Source of the DNA: a sulfur-oxidizing endosymbiont of Gigantopelta aegis
Lineage (GTDB): Bacteria; Pseudomonadota; Gammaproteobacteria; GRL18
NCBI RefSeq assembly: GCF_016097415.1
Contig: NZ_JAEHGE010000001.1
Location: forward strand, 273,001 to 337,000
Length of the DNA stretch: 64,000 bases
Direction: 5' to 3'
Shown: one piece after another, positions 1 to 10,257 of the stretch
How positions within the stretch are numbered: position 1 is the stretch's first letter
How the letters are laid out: the number at the start of each line of letters is the position of its first letter
Notes under the pieces: generated by a model
Told to the model about the DNA's origin: nothing
Databases searched by the model: none
Seen by the model: only the letters and a program-made list of their open reading frames with translations
Translations under genes and position numbers: made by a program

Positions 1-645
1 CCGCTTGGCGCCATGCTGAATGTGACCCGACATCCAATAAGGCCGTTTCAGCAAGCTCTGAGTCAATTCCATATCACCCGCTTCAAGCGCTTGACGAATA
101 CGGGTACTACTGACCCGTTCACCGGCAAGAGAAAATGTTGCGGTACTTTCAACTATAAAGCCAAAGTCTTTGCCACTTTCTAATAGGGTCTTAAAATTTC
201 CACAACGATCCTTACCAAACTGGAAATCATCGCCCACTTGCAAGTATTTTACACCCAGCTTATCAACCAGTACTTGTTGCACAAACTCCGGCGCACTTAA
301 TTGAGAAAAAGACTGATTGAAATGAATCACCAGTAATTTATCAATGCCACAATCCGCAATGACTTCAGCCTTGTCTCGAAAACGTGTTAAACGTGCGGGA
401 CTTTGTTTAGGTACAGAAGGTTTAGGTACAGAAGGTTTAGGTACAGAAAGTTTGGGCGCAAAAAATTCCTGTGGCTGTGGTTCAAAGGTGATCACAATTG
501 CCGGCAAATTATTTGCCCGCGCTTTGTCACACAATTGCGCCAATATATGCTGATGCCCACTATGCACACCATCAAAATTACCAATCGTAGCGACACAGCC
601 ATTTTCTTGCTGGCTTAAATTATGTAAGCCACGAATTATTTCCAT
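1..645 (-). CDS. ribF: bifunctional riboflavin kinase/FAD synthetase (3'-truncated by window edge)
   Basis: Makes FMN and FAD from riboflavin and ATP in the cytoplasm. The 215 codons present begin MEIIRGLH and carry the N-terminal nucleotidyltransferase (FAD synthetase) domain: the HIGH-like signature TIGNFDGVHSGHQ lies at residues 20-32 and the VSSTRIR motif near residue 190. The C-terminal riboflavin-kinase domain lies beyond the left edge, so the gene is open in this window. Start ATG at 645. It is 62 bp downstream of murJ on the same strand, the usual murJ-ribF order in gammaproteobacteria. Odd feature: about residues 65-80 are a run of PSVPK repeats encoded by a 15-bp tandem repeat, sitting in what should be a linker after the first helices. 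Identification is secure; function of the repeat is unknown. Confidence 0.95.
   Translation of the reverse strand, partial: MEIIRGLHNLSQQENGCVATIGNFDGVHSGHQHILAQLCDKARANNLPAIVITFEPQPQEFFAPKLSVPKPSVPKPSVPKQSPARLTRFRDKAEVIADCGIDKLLVIHFNQSFSQLSAPEFVQQVLVDKLGVKYLQVGDDFQFGKDRCGNFKTLLESGKDFGFIVESTATFSLAGERVSSTRIRQALEAGDMELTQSLLKRPYWMSGHIQHGAKR
406..450. repeat. 15-bp tandem repeat, three units, inside ribF
   Basis: Three consecutive units of tttaggtacagaagg (the last has one change) are read in frame by ribF as repeated PSVPK. The unit length is a multiple of three, so copy-number changes would not break the gene. Confidence 0.9.
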
Positions 646-707
646 TGCTTTCTCTCAATAAAACCTAGGATTTTACAACAATTTGAAAGCTTAGAGTAGA
701 GATGTTT

Positions 708-2261
708 TTATTTCGCGGGGAAAAAATTTCGTTTTCGCACACCCAGAGCAAACAAGCAGACAAAATAAGCCCCTATTGCCAGTCCAATGGCCAATAATAA
801 CTGCCCGATACGCTCAGTACCTGACCAATTTAACCATTGTTCCAAGTCATGCTGAGTCTGCCATAAAACGGCTAACATCACCCCATTGGCAACAGCGACT
901 TGCAACCAAACCTTGGGCCAGCCTTTGGATGGCCAATAGACCTCATGCTTGCGTAACCAACGGTATAATAAAAAGGCATTACTAAAGGCAGAAATGGATG
1001 TCGCAATCGCTAGACCAGCATGCGCACCCGGATAATCAAGTAAAAACCAAGGAAGGACGATAGCAATATTAAACAGCATATTGATCACTAAGGCTTTAAT
1101 GCCAATTTTAACCGGCGTTTTGGTGTCCTGACGTGAATAAAAGCCCGGTAATAGGACTTTGACTAAAATAAAGCCCACCAAGCCCACACTATAGGCCATC
1201 AGACTCATGGCTGACATTTCTATATCGTTCTGAAGGAATTTATCACTGCCAAATAAAGTGGCAATAATGGGTGCAGCAAGCATAAATAAGCCCACTGCCG
1301 ATGGTACGCCCAGATAAATCACCCAACGGATCGCCTTATCCAGCGTGGCCGAGAATTCTTCTCTGGAGTCTTTAACATGTTGCTTTGATAAACTCGGTAG
1401 GATCACCGTTGCCAAAGCAACACCCAAAATACCTAAAGGAAATTCCATGAGACGATCAGAATAATACAACCAGGAAATACTCCCCGTCGCCAACATAGAA
1501 GCAATAATGGTATCGAGTAATAAATTAATTTGCATCACAGAAGCCCCAAAAAGAGCGGGCACCATCAGCTTTAGAATTTTTTTAACCCCGGCATGTCGCC
1601 AATTCCACTTCGGCCAACTTAAAAAGCCCATGCGGGCAATAAAGGGCAGTTGAAAGAGCAATTGTAATAAACCTGCTAAAAACACCCCGATAGCCAGGCC
1701 CATTACCGGTTCAGCCATAAGCGGTACAATCCAGAAGGTTGCTGAAATCAAGACTAAATTAAGAATGACCGGCGTAAAAGACGGTACCGCAAATTGCTCA
1801 TAGGTATTTAAAATGCCTCCGGCAAAAGCCACCAGAGAAATAAATAAAATGTAGGGAAAGGTAAAGCGTAATAAATTGACCGTCAGTTCATATTGCGTCT
1901 GATTGGCCTGATCCAGATAACCGGGTGCAAAAACCATAATGACAATCGGCGCAGCAATGACACCAAACACAGTAAAAAGAAAGAGTATGCCACCCAAAGT
2001 GCCCGACACATGCTGAATTAAATCTTTAACCGCAGCCTTATCCTGAGCCTCTTTGTATTCACCTAGCGTTGGTACAAATGCCTGATTAAATGCCCCTTCG
2101 GCAAATAAACGACGCATAAAATTAGGAATTTTAAAGGCAATAAGAAAGGCATCCATACCTGCAGATGCAGCAAATTCACGAGCAAAGACCACATCTCGCA
2201 CAAAGCCGAGGATTCTGGACAGCAGTGTCATCGCACTGACAATGAGAGTGGATTTAAACAA
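708..2261 (-). CDS. murJ: lipid II flippase MurJ (MviN)
   Basis: Integral membrane protein that flips the peptidoglycan precursor lipid II across the inner membrane. The 517-aa product is the usual family length and is hydrophobic throughout, consistent with 14 membrane helices. Its N-terminus (MFKSTLIVSAMTLLSRILGF, then VRDVVFAREF) and the AEGAFNQAFVPTL stretch near residue 55 are typical MurJ signatures. The start at 2261 gives the normal family N-terminus. It lies between rpsT and ribF on the minus strand; a large palindrome sits 77 bp upstream of the start, so it may have its own promoter downstream of that hairpin. Confidence 0.96.
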   Translation of the reverse strand: MFKSTLIVSAMTLLSRILGFVRDVVFAREFAASAGMDAFLIAFKIPNFMRRLFAEGAFNQAFVPTLGEYKEAQDKAAVKDLIQHVSGTLGGILFLFTVFGVIAAPIVIMVFAPGYLDQANQTQYELTVNLLRFTFPYILFISLVAFAGGILNTYEQFAVPSFTPVILNLVLISATFWIVPLMAEPVMGLAIGVFLAGLLQLLFQLPFIARMGFLSWPKWNWRHAGVKKILKLMVPALFGASVMQINLLLDTIIASMLATGSISWLYYSDRLMEFPLGILGVALATVILPSLSKQHVKDSREEFSATLDKAIRWVIYLGVPSAVGLFMLAAPIIATLFGSDKFLQNDIEMSAMSLMAYSVGLVGFILVKVLLPGFYSRQDTKTPVKIGIKALVINMLFNIAIVLPWFLLDYPGAHAGLAIATSISAFSNAFLLYRWLRKHEVYWPSKGWPKVWLQVAVANGVMLAVLWQTQHDLEQWLNWSGTERIGQLLLAIGLAIGAYFVCLFALGVRKRNFFPAK

Positions 2262-2337
2262 TTTTCTTGCTACCTTTTATTCTTCTAACTGTCTGCATAA
2301 TGCCAGCATTTAGCTTGAAGAGCCTATATTTACATTT

Positions 2338-2418
2338 GTAGGATGTGGTGAGGAACGAACCGCATCAATGGTATTAAGCAAACATCTTTGATGCGGTTCG
2401 TTCCTCACCACATCCTAC
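2338..2418. repeat. perfect 30-bp inverted repeat (REP-like palindrome, family A)
   Basis: Two perfect 30-bp arms, 2338-2367 and 2389-2418, are separated by 21 bp. The core reads gtaggatgtggtgaggaac then gaaccgcatca and its complement. A closely related palindrome lies at 21348-21433 and a single arm at 23055-23085, so this is a dispersed family. It sits between rpsT and murJ. Confidence 0.9.
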
Positions 2419-2475
2419 CTTTGATTTGTAAAGTGGGTTTGAGCTGTCACCCAAAATAGATATTCATAAACAAAA

Positions 2476-2502
2476 AAAGCCGGACTCATTGAGACCGGCT
2501 TT
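2476..2502 (-). terminator. rho-independent terminator of rpsT
   Basis: On the minus strand AAAGCCGG pairs with CCGGCTTT across an 11-nt loop and is followed by a U tract (A run at 2472-2478 on the plus strand). It lies about 50 bp downstream of the rpsT stop. Confidence 0.85.
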
Positions 2503-2553
2503 CGTAGTATTTAGCCTTAAGACTTCACGCTCGTAGTAAGAGCAGCGAAAAGC

Positions 2554-2817
2554 TTAGCCAAGCGCTTTAACTCTAGCGCTTAGACGGCTCTTATGACGAG
2601 CGGCCTTATTTTTATGAATAAGACCCTTACTCACCATGGCATCAATGATAGGTATCGCTGATTTCAATGCGCTTGCAGCTGTCTCTTTTTCACCAGCGTC
2701 AATTGCATAGGTAGCTGTTTTTAATACTGTACGGAACTCGGAACGTTTTGCAACGTTTCTGGTACGACGTTTAATTGCCTGACGTGCACGTTTTTTAGCT
2801 TGTGGTGAACTGGCCAA
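2554..2817 (-). CDS. rpsT: 30S ribosomal protein S20
   Basis: Small-subunit protein that binds 16S rRNA. The 87-aa, Lys/Arg-rich sequence starts MASSPQAKKRARQAIKRRTR and ends in KNKAARHKSRLSARVKALG, which is the standard S20 form and length. It is a single-gene transcription unit: a sigma70-like promoter lies at 2873-2901 and a terminator at 2476-2502. A dead IS element has inserted just upstream of the promoter without damaging it. Secure assignment. Confidence 0.98.
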   Translation of the reverse strand: MASSPQAKKRARQAIKRRTRNVAKRSEFRTVLKTATYAIDAGEKETAASALKSAIPIIDAMVSKGLIHKNKAARHKSRLSARVKALG

Positions 2818-2872
2818 TGGTCTTACTCCTGAATTTTTCTGTTTATCTTAAGGCTAATTTTGAAAGCAGGCG

Positions 2873-2901
2873 ATTATCCGACATTATGAGAAAAAGATCA
2901 A
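2873..2901 (-). promoter_or_regulatory. sigma70-like promoter of rpsT
   Basis: On the minus strand TTGATC (2896-2901) is 17 bp from GATAAT (2873-2878), about 55 bp upstream of the rpsT start. It lies about 10 bp outside the putative end of the neighbouring IS. Confidence 0.65.
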
Positions 2902-2911
2902 GTTTTAGACC

Positions 2912-4549
2912 GTTTTCCCAGCAAAACTCGGTGAAGTAACTTATTCTTATGAATTAAGCTGAAAACAGCATTTTTTGTTTGCCTGATGCTTTTTAAAATT
3001 TTTTTTGTTCTTTCTTTCTAAATAGCAGGCACGGGAGATGCTGCGTTTAATCGACGCATTTTCCCTAAAATAGGTTTGTTTTCTTATTTTTACAGGTCTC
3101 ATCTCCTCATAATCGTCTCTGTACAATAAAAAATCCATTAAATGTTCCCAGGAGTCCATCACAAAAAAGGTAATAACCCCTCTGAACTTTTCCCACATTA
3201 ATTTTTTAGAGCCAAACTTTTTACGACAAGCTTGATAAGCCCCATCGGTTAATTCAAAAATTTGATGGAAATAAAAAGCCAGCAAGGTTAACAGATACAT
3301 ATTAAAGCTCAGGTGCTTCTTCCCATGACCATAATTATGCTCAATGTGATAGCCTTGGTTCTTTAATGTGTTGAAACATTCGTTTTCTATTTTCCAACGA
3401 CATCGACCCGCCTGGGTCATTGTTTGAATATTATGTTCACTGATCTTTATGTCGGTGACCCAGCTATTTCGGTAGATAATTTTCCCTGCGGTATTGGTGA
3501 GGGTATATTCAAAAAAGTTAACTTCAATGGCATTTTTTTCGCCATGTAAAGGGACATTATTTTTCCATCGATAATGATGTTGGTGCCCTTTTTCGTCAAT
3601 CCAGTCCATTGATGGGAGTTCAGAAAATGCTTCAAGCCATTCAAATAAATATGTGTGATCACCAGGTTTGGCAACCAATAAATAATGCATCATTTCTTCA
3701 ATTATATCTTCTATCATAGGTTGATGTGACATCAAACCATCACCACAAATCATAAATCCTTGTCTTGGATGTGCTTTTTTAGATTGGCTATAAAACGTTT
3801 GGCTGCATTACTTTCACAATCCTGTTTTTTGTACCATCCGTATTTTGTATTGCTTCAGGCATGACAGGGAGCACTTGTTTTTTATCGGGGTGCATAATGG
3901 CACCTTGTAAAACAACATGACTGTAGGTTATTTCACCCGTTCTATGTTCTTTATGAAGACAACAGTCACAATGGATTTGCTTAGAGGAATAATATTGCGT
4001 GCCATCAATAACACAAAGCAATGTGTTGGGTAATATGGCATACTCTTCAAGATGCTTATGTCGTCTGAGTCGTTCAAATAAATCTTTAAATGCAGGTGCA
4101 AATGTTTTAGAGGGTATGAGATCCAAAATGTCTCTTAGTTGACTATTTTTAGGAATTTTTCAACATTAAAAAGAGTGCGTAAATTATTTTGATTCTGTTC
4201 CTCTTCCATCTGTTTCTGAAATTCACTTAAAGAGGGATCTTGAAAATACATGCAGGCAAAAGCACTCATAAGCACATCATGTTGACTGTAATCACACTTT
4301 CCTTGTACTCGGCTATCTTTGATTGCATGAAAGTGCAATGAGATGGCCTGTTTCAGGGCAGAAAAACTTAAATGTTTTTTTTGCTGACTTAAAGAGGCCA
4401 AAATTCACAGTACCAAGCATATAAAAGGGAAATATTTTTTAACATGAAGTCATTCAACCAATTGAAAAACAAGAGTTTGATCTCTTGTTTCTCAAAATGC
4501 AAGCTTTTTATTCGATTTTTTTAATTTTGCTAAAGTTACTGCGAAAAGT
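2912..4549 (-). mobile_element. degenerate IS element with DDE-type transposase
   Basis: A stretch of about 1.6 kb holds one broken transposase gene inserted between rpsT and proB. Candidate imperfect terminal repeats are gttttcccagcaa at 2912-2924 and the complement of gttactgcgaaaag at 4535-4548. The ends are only weakly matched, so the borders are approximate. No target duplication is evident. Confidence 0.6.
2947..4401 (-). pseudogene. IS4-like transposase, three frameshifts
   Basis: Three reading-frame pieces together make one transposase of about 480 aa: 4401-4135 (start MASLSQQKKHL), 4126-3788 (with VIDGTQYYSSKQIHC, the first catalytic-Asp region), and 3780-2947 (MICGDGLMSHQP, then YRNSWVTDI and CRWKIENECFNTLK, the region of the last catalytic Glu). 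The frames join smoothly if one base is added to each of three A runs (coding strand; plus-strand T runs 4156-4160, 3825-3830 and 3775-3780). No in-frame stops by substitution were seen, so decay looks recent. Family assignment within the IS4/ISNCY-type transposases is from motif memory; exact subgroup not known. Confidence 0.75.
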
Positions 4550-4679
4550 TTTTTTATTTCTGCTTGGTAAGTACCACTACAACTCAATTGTTCATCTCAG
4601 CGAGAATTGCTGCCGTTTTCCAGCACTTTTTATCAATCTTGCTTAGGGCATTGCTTAAATAAAAATTTATATAACTATT
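4402..4679. other. intergenic: IS right end plus a terminator-like hairpin
   Basis: No gene is seen. A hairpin with 9-bp arms (aaacaagag, 4467-4475; complement 4482-4490) lies 66 bp upstream of the IS transposase start, and the putative IS right end is near 4548. The remaining 130 bp before the proB stop hold nothing recognisable. Confidence 0.5.
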
Positions 4680-5831
4680 TTAAATAACGATCAAGTTATC
4701 CCGATGGATCAATTCTGGCTCATCCACATAACCCAAAATAGAAGCAATTTTACTGGTGGCATGGCCTTTGATACGACTCGCCTCATCGCTATTGTAGTTG
4801 ATTAAACCACGGGCAATCTCCTGACCACTCTCATCCCGACAAACCACCATATCGCCTCGGGAAAAATGACCTGAGATGGATTTAACCCCGACAGCCAATA
4901 AGCTTGAACCTTTATTTTTCAAAACGGTCGCCGCACCGGCATCCAACACCAGCTCACCTTTCATCTGCAAATGCCCTGCCAGCCATTGCTTTCGAGCCAG
5001 CAAAGGCGTGTCATTAGCCAGTAACAAAGTACCTATGGGCTCCCCCTGATAGACCCGACTCAGCACGTTGTTTTCTTTGCCTGAGGCAATAATGGTCGCT
5101 GCACCTGAACGCGCCGCCAAACGAGCGGCACGCAGTTTTGTTGCCATACCACCACGACCTAAAGCACCTTTACTGTCACCTGCCATATCATCGAGTTCAG
5201 GAGCAAGCGCCTCAACTTCGGTCAATAATTTTGCCTGAGGATTCTGCCGTGGATCACTATCAAACATACCCTGCTGATCGGTTAAAATCACCAATAAGTC
5301 AGCATCAATTAAATTGGCCACCAAAGCCGCTAGGGTATCATTATCACCAAAACGGATTTCATCGGTCACAACGGTATCATTTTCATTCACTACTGGGACA
5401 ATCCCCAAGGTAATGAGTTTTAATAATACTGAACGGGCATTTAAGTAACGGGTTCGATTCGATAGGTCGTCATGGGTCAGTAGAATTTGTGCCGTATGCA
5501 GTTTATGTTTCTGAAATTGTGACTCATAAGCCTGAACCAGACCCATTTGACCAACTGCCGCTGCGGCCTGAAGCTTATAAACCGAATCAGGACGTTCATT
5601 CCAGCCCATTCGTTTCATCCCTTCGGCCACTGCACCGGATGAAACCAGCACGATTTCAACGGCATGATCAGTATTTTGTTCGCCTGCACCCATCAAATTG
5701 GCAATCTGTTTGACCCAAAGCTTAATGGCTTCATAATCCAGCCCACTACCTTCATTGGTCAATAATGCACTACCGATCTTGACGACCCAACGTTTGGTTT
5801 TTTGTAAGTGTTGGCGTTGTTTTATTTTCAC
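4680..5831 (-). CDS. proB: glutamate 5-kinase
   Basis: First enzyme of proline synthesis: phosphorylates L-glutamate to gamma-glutamyl phosphate. The 383-aa protein has an amino-acid-kinase domain ([14 protein letters not shown] near residue 15; [11 protein letters not shown] near 63; PVVNENDTV near 150; GRGGMATKL near 226) followed by a C-terminal PUA domain from about residue 280. The full-length, PUA-containing form is the usual gammaproteobacterial type. It starts 14 bp downstream of the obgE stop on the same strand, so obgE-proB are probably co-transcribed. Secure. Confidence 0.97.
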   Translation of the reverse strand: MKIKQRQHLQKTKRWVVKIGSALLTNEGSGLDYEAIKLWVKQIANLMGAGEQNTDHAVEIVLVSSGAVAEGMKRMGWNERPDSVYKLQAAAAVGQMGLVQAYESQFQKHKLHTAQILLTHDDLSNRTRYLNARSVLLKLITLGIVPVVNENDTVVTDEIRFGDNDTLAALVANLIDADLLVILTDQQGMFDSDPRQNPQAKLLTEVEALAPELDDMAGDSKGALGRGGMATKLRAARLAARSGAATIIASGKENNVLSRVYQGEPIGTLLLANDTPLLARKQWLAGHLQMKGELVLDAGAATVLKNKGSSLLAVGVKSISGHFSRGDMVVCRDESGQEIARGLINYNSDEASRIKGHATSKIASILGYVDEPELIHRDNLIVI

Positions 5832-5845
5832 TGTTTTATCTCGAC

Positions 5846-6991
<1,146 letters not shown>

Positions 6992-7020
6992 CTATTCATA
7001 TAACAAATAAAAAACAAAAA

Positions 7021-7045
7021 GGCTCTACCAGAGACTGGTAGAGCC
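7021..7045 (-). terminator. terminator after rpmA
   Basis: An 11-bp perfect stem (GGCTCTACCAG / CTGGTAGAGCC) with a 3-nt loop is flanked by T-rich tracts on both strands. It lies about 80 bp downstream of the rpmA stop and 45 bp upstream of obgE. Confidence 0.85.
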
Positions 7046-7123
7046 TTTTTATGTTAGTTCATCAAGCTTTAGAATTCTATTTCTCTCGATAAAGGAACTA
7101 GCGATTCAACTCGATTGCAGTAT

Positions 7124-7381
7124 TTACTCTGCGATGACGCTAACAAATTTACGGTTTTTAGGACCTTTTGTTTCAAACAAAACGCGTCCATTAGCCTTAG
7201 CAAATAAAGTGTCGTCTTTGCCAATACCAACGTTCAAACCTGGGTGAACCTTAGTGCCACGCTGACGGATAAGAATATTTCCACCAACAACTATTTCACC
7301 ACCGAATTTTTTTACACCAAGACGTTTCGATACCGAATCACGTCCGTTTCTGGTACTACCACCAGCTTTCTTATGTGCCAT
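7124..7381 (-). CDS. rpmA: 50S ribosomal protein L27
   Basis: Large-subunit protein whose N-terminus reaches the peptidyl-transferase centre. The 85-aa sequence starts [20 protein letters not shown] and contains [11 protein letters not shown], both diagnostic for L27. It follows rplU after 49 bp, and a terminator lies downstream. No N-terminal extension of the Firmicutes type. Confidence 0.98.
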   Translation of the reverse strand: MAHKKAGGSTRNGRDSVSKRLGVKKFGGEIVVGGNILIRQRGTKVHPGLNVGIGKDDTLFAKANGRVLFETKGPKNRKFVSVIAE

Positions 7382-7430
7382 TTTTCTACCCTACTTAATA
7401 AATAATACTGATAATTTCTTTACTAAGAAA

Positions 7431-7742
7431 TTATGCAGAAATCTTTTCAATTTTAAGCTCAGTATAAGACTGACGGTGACCCATCTGCTTACGATGATGC
7501 TTTCTACGTCTGAATTTGACGATCATGATTTTCTTGCCACGACCATGTGAAGCAATAGTTGCTGTCACTTTGCCGCCATCAATGAAAGGTGCGCCAACTT
7601 TAATGTCGTCACCATCAGCGATCATCAGAACTTCATTCAGATCGATGCTAGCACCTTCTTCTGCGTTCAATTTCTCAACTTTAAGCGTCTGGCCTTCGCT
7701 TACTTTATACTGCTTACCACCAGTTTTTATTACCGCGTACAT
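7431..7742 (-). CDS. rplU: 50S ribosomal protein L21
   Basis: Large-subunit rRNA-binding protein of 103 aa. The ATG at 7742 gives the standard N-terminus [18 protein letters not shown]. An in-frame extension of 65 codons reaching 7937 was rejected because it has no family similarity and passes through the promoter region. [14 protein letters not shown] in the C-terminal part is typical of L21. It forms an operon with rpmA. Confidence 0.97.
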   Translation of the reverse strand: MYAVIKTGGKQYKVSEGQTLKVEKLNAEEGASIDLNEVLMIADGDDIKVGAPFIDGGKVTATIASHGRGKKIMIVKFRRRKHHRKQMGHRQSYTELKIEKISA

Positions 7743-7834
7743 ACGTTTACTCCAAACATACCAAAGTAAATAATAAGGCTCTTGTACTAAGCAAAAAAAC
7801 AGCACACACAAAAACCATGAATCCAAGACGATCA

Positions 7835-7864
7835 ATTTTAGCTTGTTTTTATGATCACTGTCAA
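7835..7864 (-). promoter_or_regulatory. sigma70-like promoter of rplU-rpmA
   Basis: On the minus strand TTGACA (7859-7864) and TAAAAT (7835-7840) are separated by 18 bp. The inferred start leaves a leader of about 85 nt before rplU, long enough for a regulatory leader, but no specific structure was recognised. Confidence 0.7.
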
Positions 7865-7942
7865 ATGCTATACCCTGTTTTTTCCTAAAAAAACAAAATA
7901 AAACTAATTTCATCATGAAATGCTTGACACAATACAACGGGA

Positions 7943-8111
7943 AACTTACGATCCCTCAGTTAAACCCAAGTATCACGGGTTTAAATCGCTTAGATTGAAT
8001 AATATAAGTCCAATTGGGTCTGATATTGTAAATCAGTTGATAGCAGATTGGGTTGATTTTTAAACCTTTTTTTTAAACCACTTATAGAATATGAACCATT
8101 TTTAAAAGCCA
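7943..8111. other. intergenic region upstream of ispB
   Basis: Divergent region between rplU and ispB. It contains one copy of the dispersed 18-bp motif ccaagtatcacgggttta (7966-7983), also found in the 42344-42383 and 49182-49320 inverted-repeat elements. No clear ispB promoter was picked out. Confidence 0.45.
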
Positions 8112-9104
8112 ATGACCATAGAAGACGTTTTCACACTCATTAAAGGCGACATGGACAAGGTGAACAGCCTAATCCAAACCAGCCTGTATTCTGAAGTGGT
8201 ATTGATCAACCAGATCAGCCAGTACATCATCAATAGTGGCGGGAAGCGCCTGCGCCCGATTCTGGTCTTGCTCAGTGCCAATGCCTTTGCCTCACAAAAA
8301 GCGGCTCTAAAAGCGAACGACAGCGCTCATGACATTACACTAGCGGCTGTTATTGAGTTTATTCATACTGCTACTCTCTTACATGACGATGTAGTGGATG
8401 AGTCTGAATTACGCCGGGGCAAGGACACAGCCAATGAGTTGTTTGGTAATGCCGCCAGTGTGTTGGTAGGGGATTTTCTCTATTCCAGAGCCTTTGAGAT
8501 GATGGTTGGCGTGGGCAGTATGAAGGTGATGGAAATTTTATCCCATTCCACCAATACCATTGCGGAAGGCGAAGTACTGCAATTATTAAATTGTAATGAT
8601 GCATCGACTACCGAGGCTCGCTATCTTGAAGTGATTCATTTTAAAACAGCAAAGTTGTTTGAATCCGCCTGTCAGCTAGGGGCTGTGATCATGGAGCAGG
8701 ATGATGCCATTGAGCAAGCGATGGCTAATTACGGTATGCACCTTGGTACCGCATTTCAGCTGATTGATGATGTCTTGGATTATAGCGCCAGCAGCGAAGA
8801 AATGGGTAAAAACGTCGGTGATGATTTGGCTGAAGGTAAGCCCACTCTGCCATTAATTTATGCCATGGCACATGGTTCGGCGACTGAAGCTACTCTTATT
8901 CGCGAAGCGATTGAGCAAGGTGGTCTGGATGAGATTGAGGCGATTACGCAGACGATTGAAACCACTGGGGCTTTAGATTACACCCGTGAGATTGCCCGAA
9001 AAGAAGCTGATTTAGCAATTGAGCAATTGCAGACGATTCCTGATTCACAGTACAAAGAAGCGATGATTAGCCTAGCAAACTTTTCGGTTGATCGAAGCTA
9101 TTAA
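8112..9104 (+). CDS. ispB: octaprenyl/polyprenyl diphosphate synthase
   Basis: Trans-prenyltransferase that builds the long side chain of ubiquinone. The 330-aa protein has the first Asp-rich motif LLHDDVVDESELRRG near residue 92 and the second, LIDDVLDYSA, near residue 218, plus GGKRLRP near residue 43. It is divergent from rplU, its normal gammaproteobacterial position. It converges on folX, overlapping its end by 4 bp. Confidence 0.95.
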   Translation: MTIEDVFTLIKGDMDKVNSLIQTSLYSEVVLINQISQYIINSGGKRLRPILVLLSANAFASQKAALKANDSAHDITLAAVIEFIHTATLLHDDVVDESELRRGKDTANELFGNAASVLVGDFLYSRAFEMMVGVGSMKVMEILSHSTNTIAEGEVLQLLNCNDASTTEARYLEVIHFKTAKLFESACQLGAVIMEQDDAIEQAMANYGMHLGTAFQLIDDVLDYSASSEEMGKNVGDDLAEGKPTLPLIYAMAHGSATEATLIREAIEQGGLDEIEAITQTIETTGALDYTREIARKEADLAIEQLQTIPDSQYKEAMISLANFSVDRSY

Positions 9105-9475
9105 CGCCGATATTCTACCGCTACTGAGACTGAATCAGCAAACCTCAACGCATGGGGCTTATCAATTTCAACACTGGCTGAAAGCACTTTTTCTGATTTG
9201 GCAATCAAAACAATAATATCCCCGGCCATTTTTTCCAACAAGTCAAACGAACGTTCTTCTACCAAAGCAATAATTTCCTTCGTCAATACCTTATAATTGC
9301 AGGCATCATCGACTGAATCACTGACCATGGCTTTACGCGCATCATAGCGTAAAACAATATTAACAATCACGTCCTGTTTTTTGGTTTTTTCTTCTTCATT
9401 AAAACCAATAAACGTCCTTAAACGCAGGTTTTTAATATGAATTTTAGCCAACTCAGCCCCTAAATCAGATGCCAT
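9101..9475 (-). CDS. folX: dihydroneopterin triphosphate 2'-epimerase
   Basis: Epimerises 7,8-dihydroneopterin triphosphate to the monapterin form, leading to tetrahydromonapterin. The 124-aa protein matches E. coli FolX better than FolB as I recall them: IKNLRLRTFIGFNEEE near residue 14, NYKVLTKEI near 74 and the C-terminal EIDKPHALRFADSVSV. The KPHALR segment is shared with FolB, so a FolB-like aldolase activity cannot be excluded. It follows folE after 13 bp, so the two form a pterin operon that starts from GTP. Confidence 0.85.
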   Translation of the reverse strand: MASDLGAELAKIHIKNLRLRTFIGFNEEEKTKKQDVIVNIVLRYDARKAMVSDSVDDACNYKVLTKEIIALVEERSFDLLEKMAGDIIVLIAKSEKVLSASVEIDKPHALRFADSVSVAVEYRR

Positions 9476-9488
9476 TCGATACTTGTCC

Positions 9489-10028
9489 CTAGCGTATTAA
9501 ATGTAAAAATTCAGAGCGCGTCGCATGTCCTTCACGAAAGGCACCAAGCATCATGGAAGTGGTCATCATGGAATTTTGTTTTTCCACGCCACGCATCATC
9601 ATGCATAAATGCTTGGCTTCGAGCACCACACCCACACCTTTTGCACCCGTAACCTGCATAATGGTTTCGGCAATCTGCTTGGTCATATTCTCTTGAATTT
9701 GTAGACGACGCGCATACATATCAACGATACGAGCAATCTTTGATAGCCCAATGACTTTTCCCTGAGGCAAATAAGCCACATGGCAACGGCCAATAAAGGG
9801 CAATAAATGATGCTCACAGAGCGAATAGACTTCAATGTCTTTGACCAGTACCATTTCATCATTATCTGATTCAAAAATAGCCCCATTGACGACTTCATCA
9901 ATATCCTGATTATAGCCTCGAGTTAAAAATTCAAAGGCCTTTGCCGCACGTGCCGGGGTATCTCTCAGACCATCTCGTTGCAGATCTTCACCGACTGCCG
10001 CAATAATATTGGCAAAATTTTCTTTCAT
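9489..10028 (-). CDS. folE: GTP cyclohydrolase I
   Basis: Converts GTP to 7,8-dihydroneopterin triphosphate, the entry to folate and other pterins. The 179-aa protein is a type I (zinc) enzyme: the [10 protein letters not shown] motif near residue 70 supplies Cys and His ligands, and [10 protein letters not shown] near residue 139 supplies the second Cys. Length is at the short end for the family, lacking the long N-terminal helix of E. coli FolE. Operon with folX. Confidence 0.95.
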   Translation of the reverse strand: MKENFANIIAAVGEDLQRDGLRDTPARAAKAFEFLTRGYNQDIDEVVNGAIFESDNDEMVLVKDIEVYSLCEHHLLPFIGRCHVAYLPQGKVIGLSKIARIVDMYARRLQIQENMTKQIAETIMQVTGAKGVGVVLEAKHLCMMMRGVEKQNSMMTTSMMLGAFREGHATRSEFLHLIR

Positions 10029-10126
10029 GTTGTCTCAACTTTAAAATAATATTTAGTGACTTTATCAGCATTTTAAATAATAACTGAGTAAATTACTAGG
10101 GTATTAATGGTTTCTCTGTGAAAATA

Positions 10127-10216
10127 GTAGGGTGGGCGTGGCTTTATCTGCCCACGCTGATTCAATACCTTGTATTCACACTTTCAGCGTGGGCACAAAA
10201 AGCGTGCCCACCCTAC
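10127..10216. repeat. double-hairpin palindromic repeat (REP-like family B), copy 1
   Basis: Outer arms gtagggtgggc / gcccaccctac enclose inner arms cccacgctga / tcagcgtggg, giving a nested or cruciform-like fold. Near-identical copies lie at 17792-17877 and 32986-33075. It lies between the 5' side of folE and the 3' end of ycaO. Confidence 0.9.
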
Positions 10217-10257
10217 GATCACAATTATCAAATAATTCTAGAATAAACGAATGGACA

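Noticed and set aside
344..618. Plus-strand frames inside ribF
   Set aside because: Antisense shadows of a well-supported gene.
7743..7937. 65-codon N-terminal extension of L21
   Set aside because: No family similarity, and it runs through a good -35/-10 promoter; the ATG at 7742 gives the standard L21 start.
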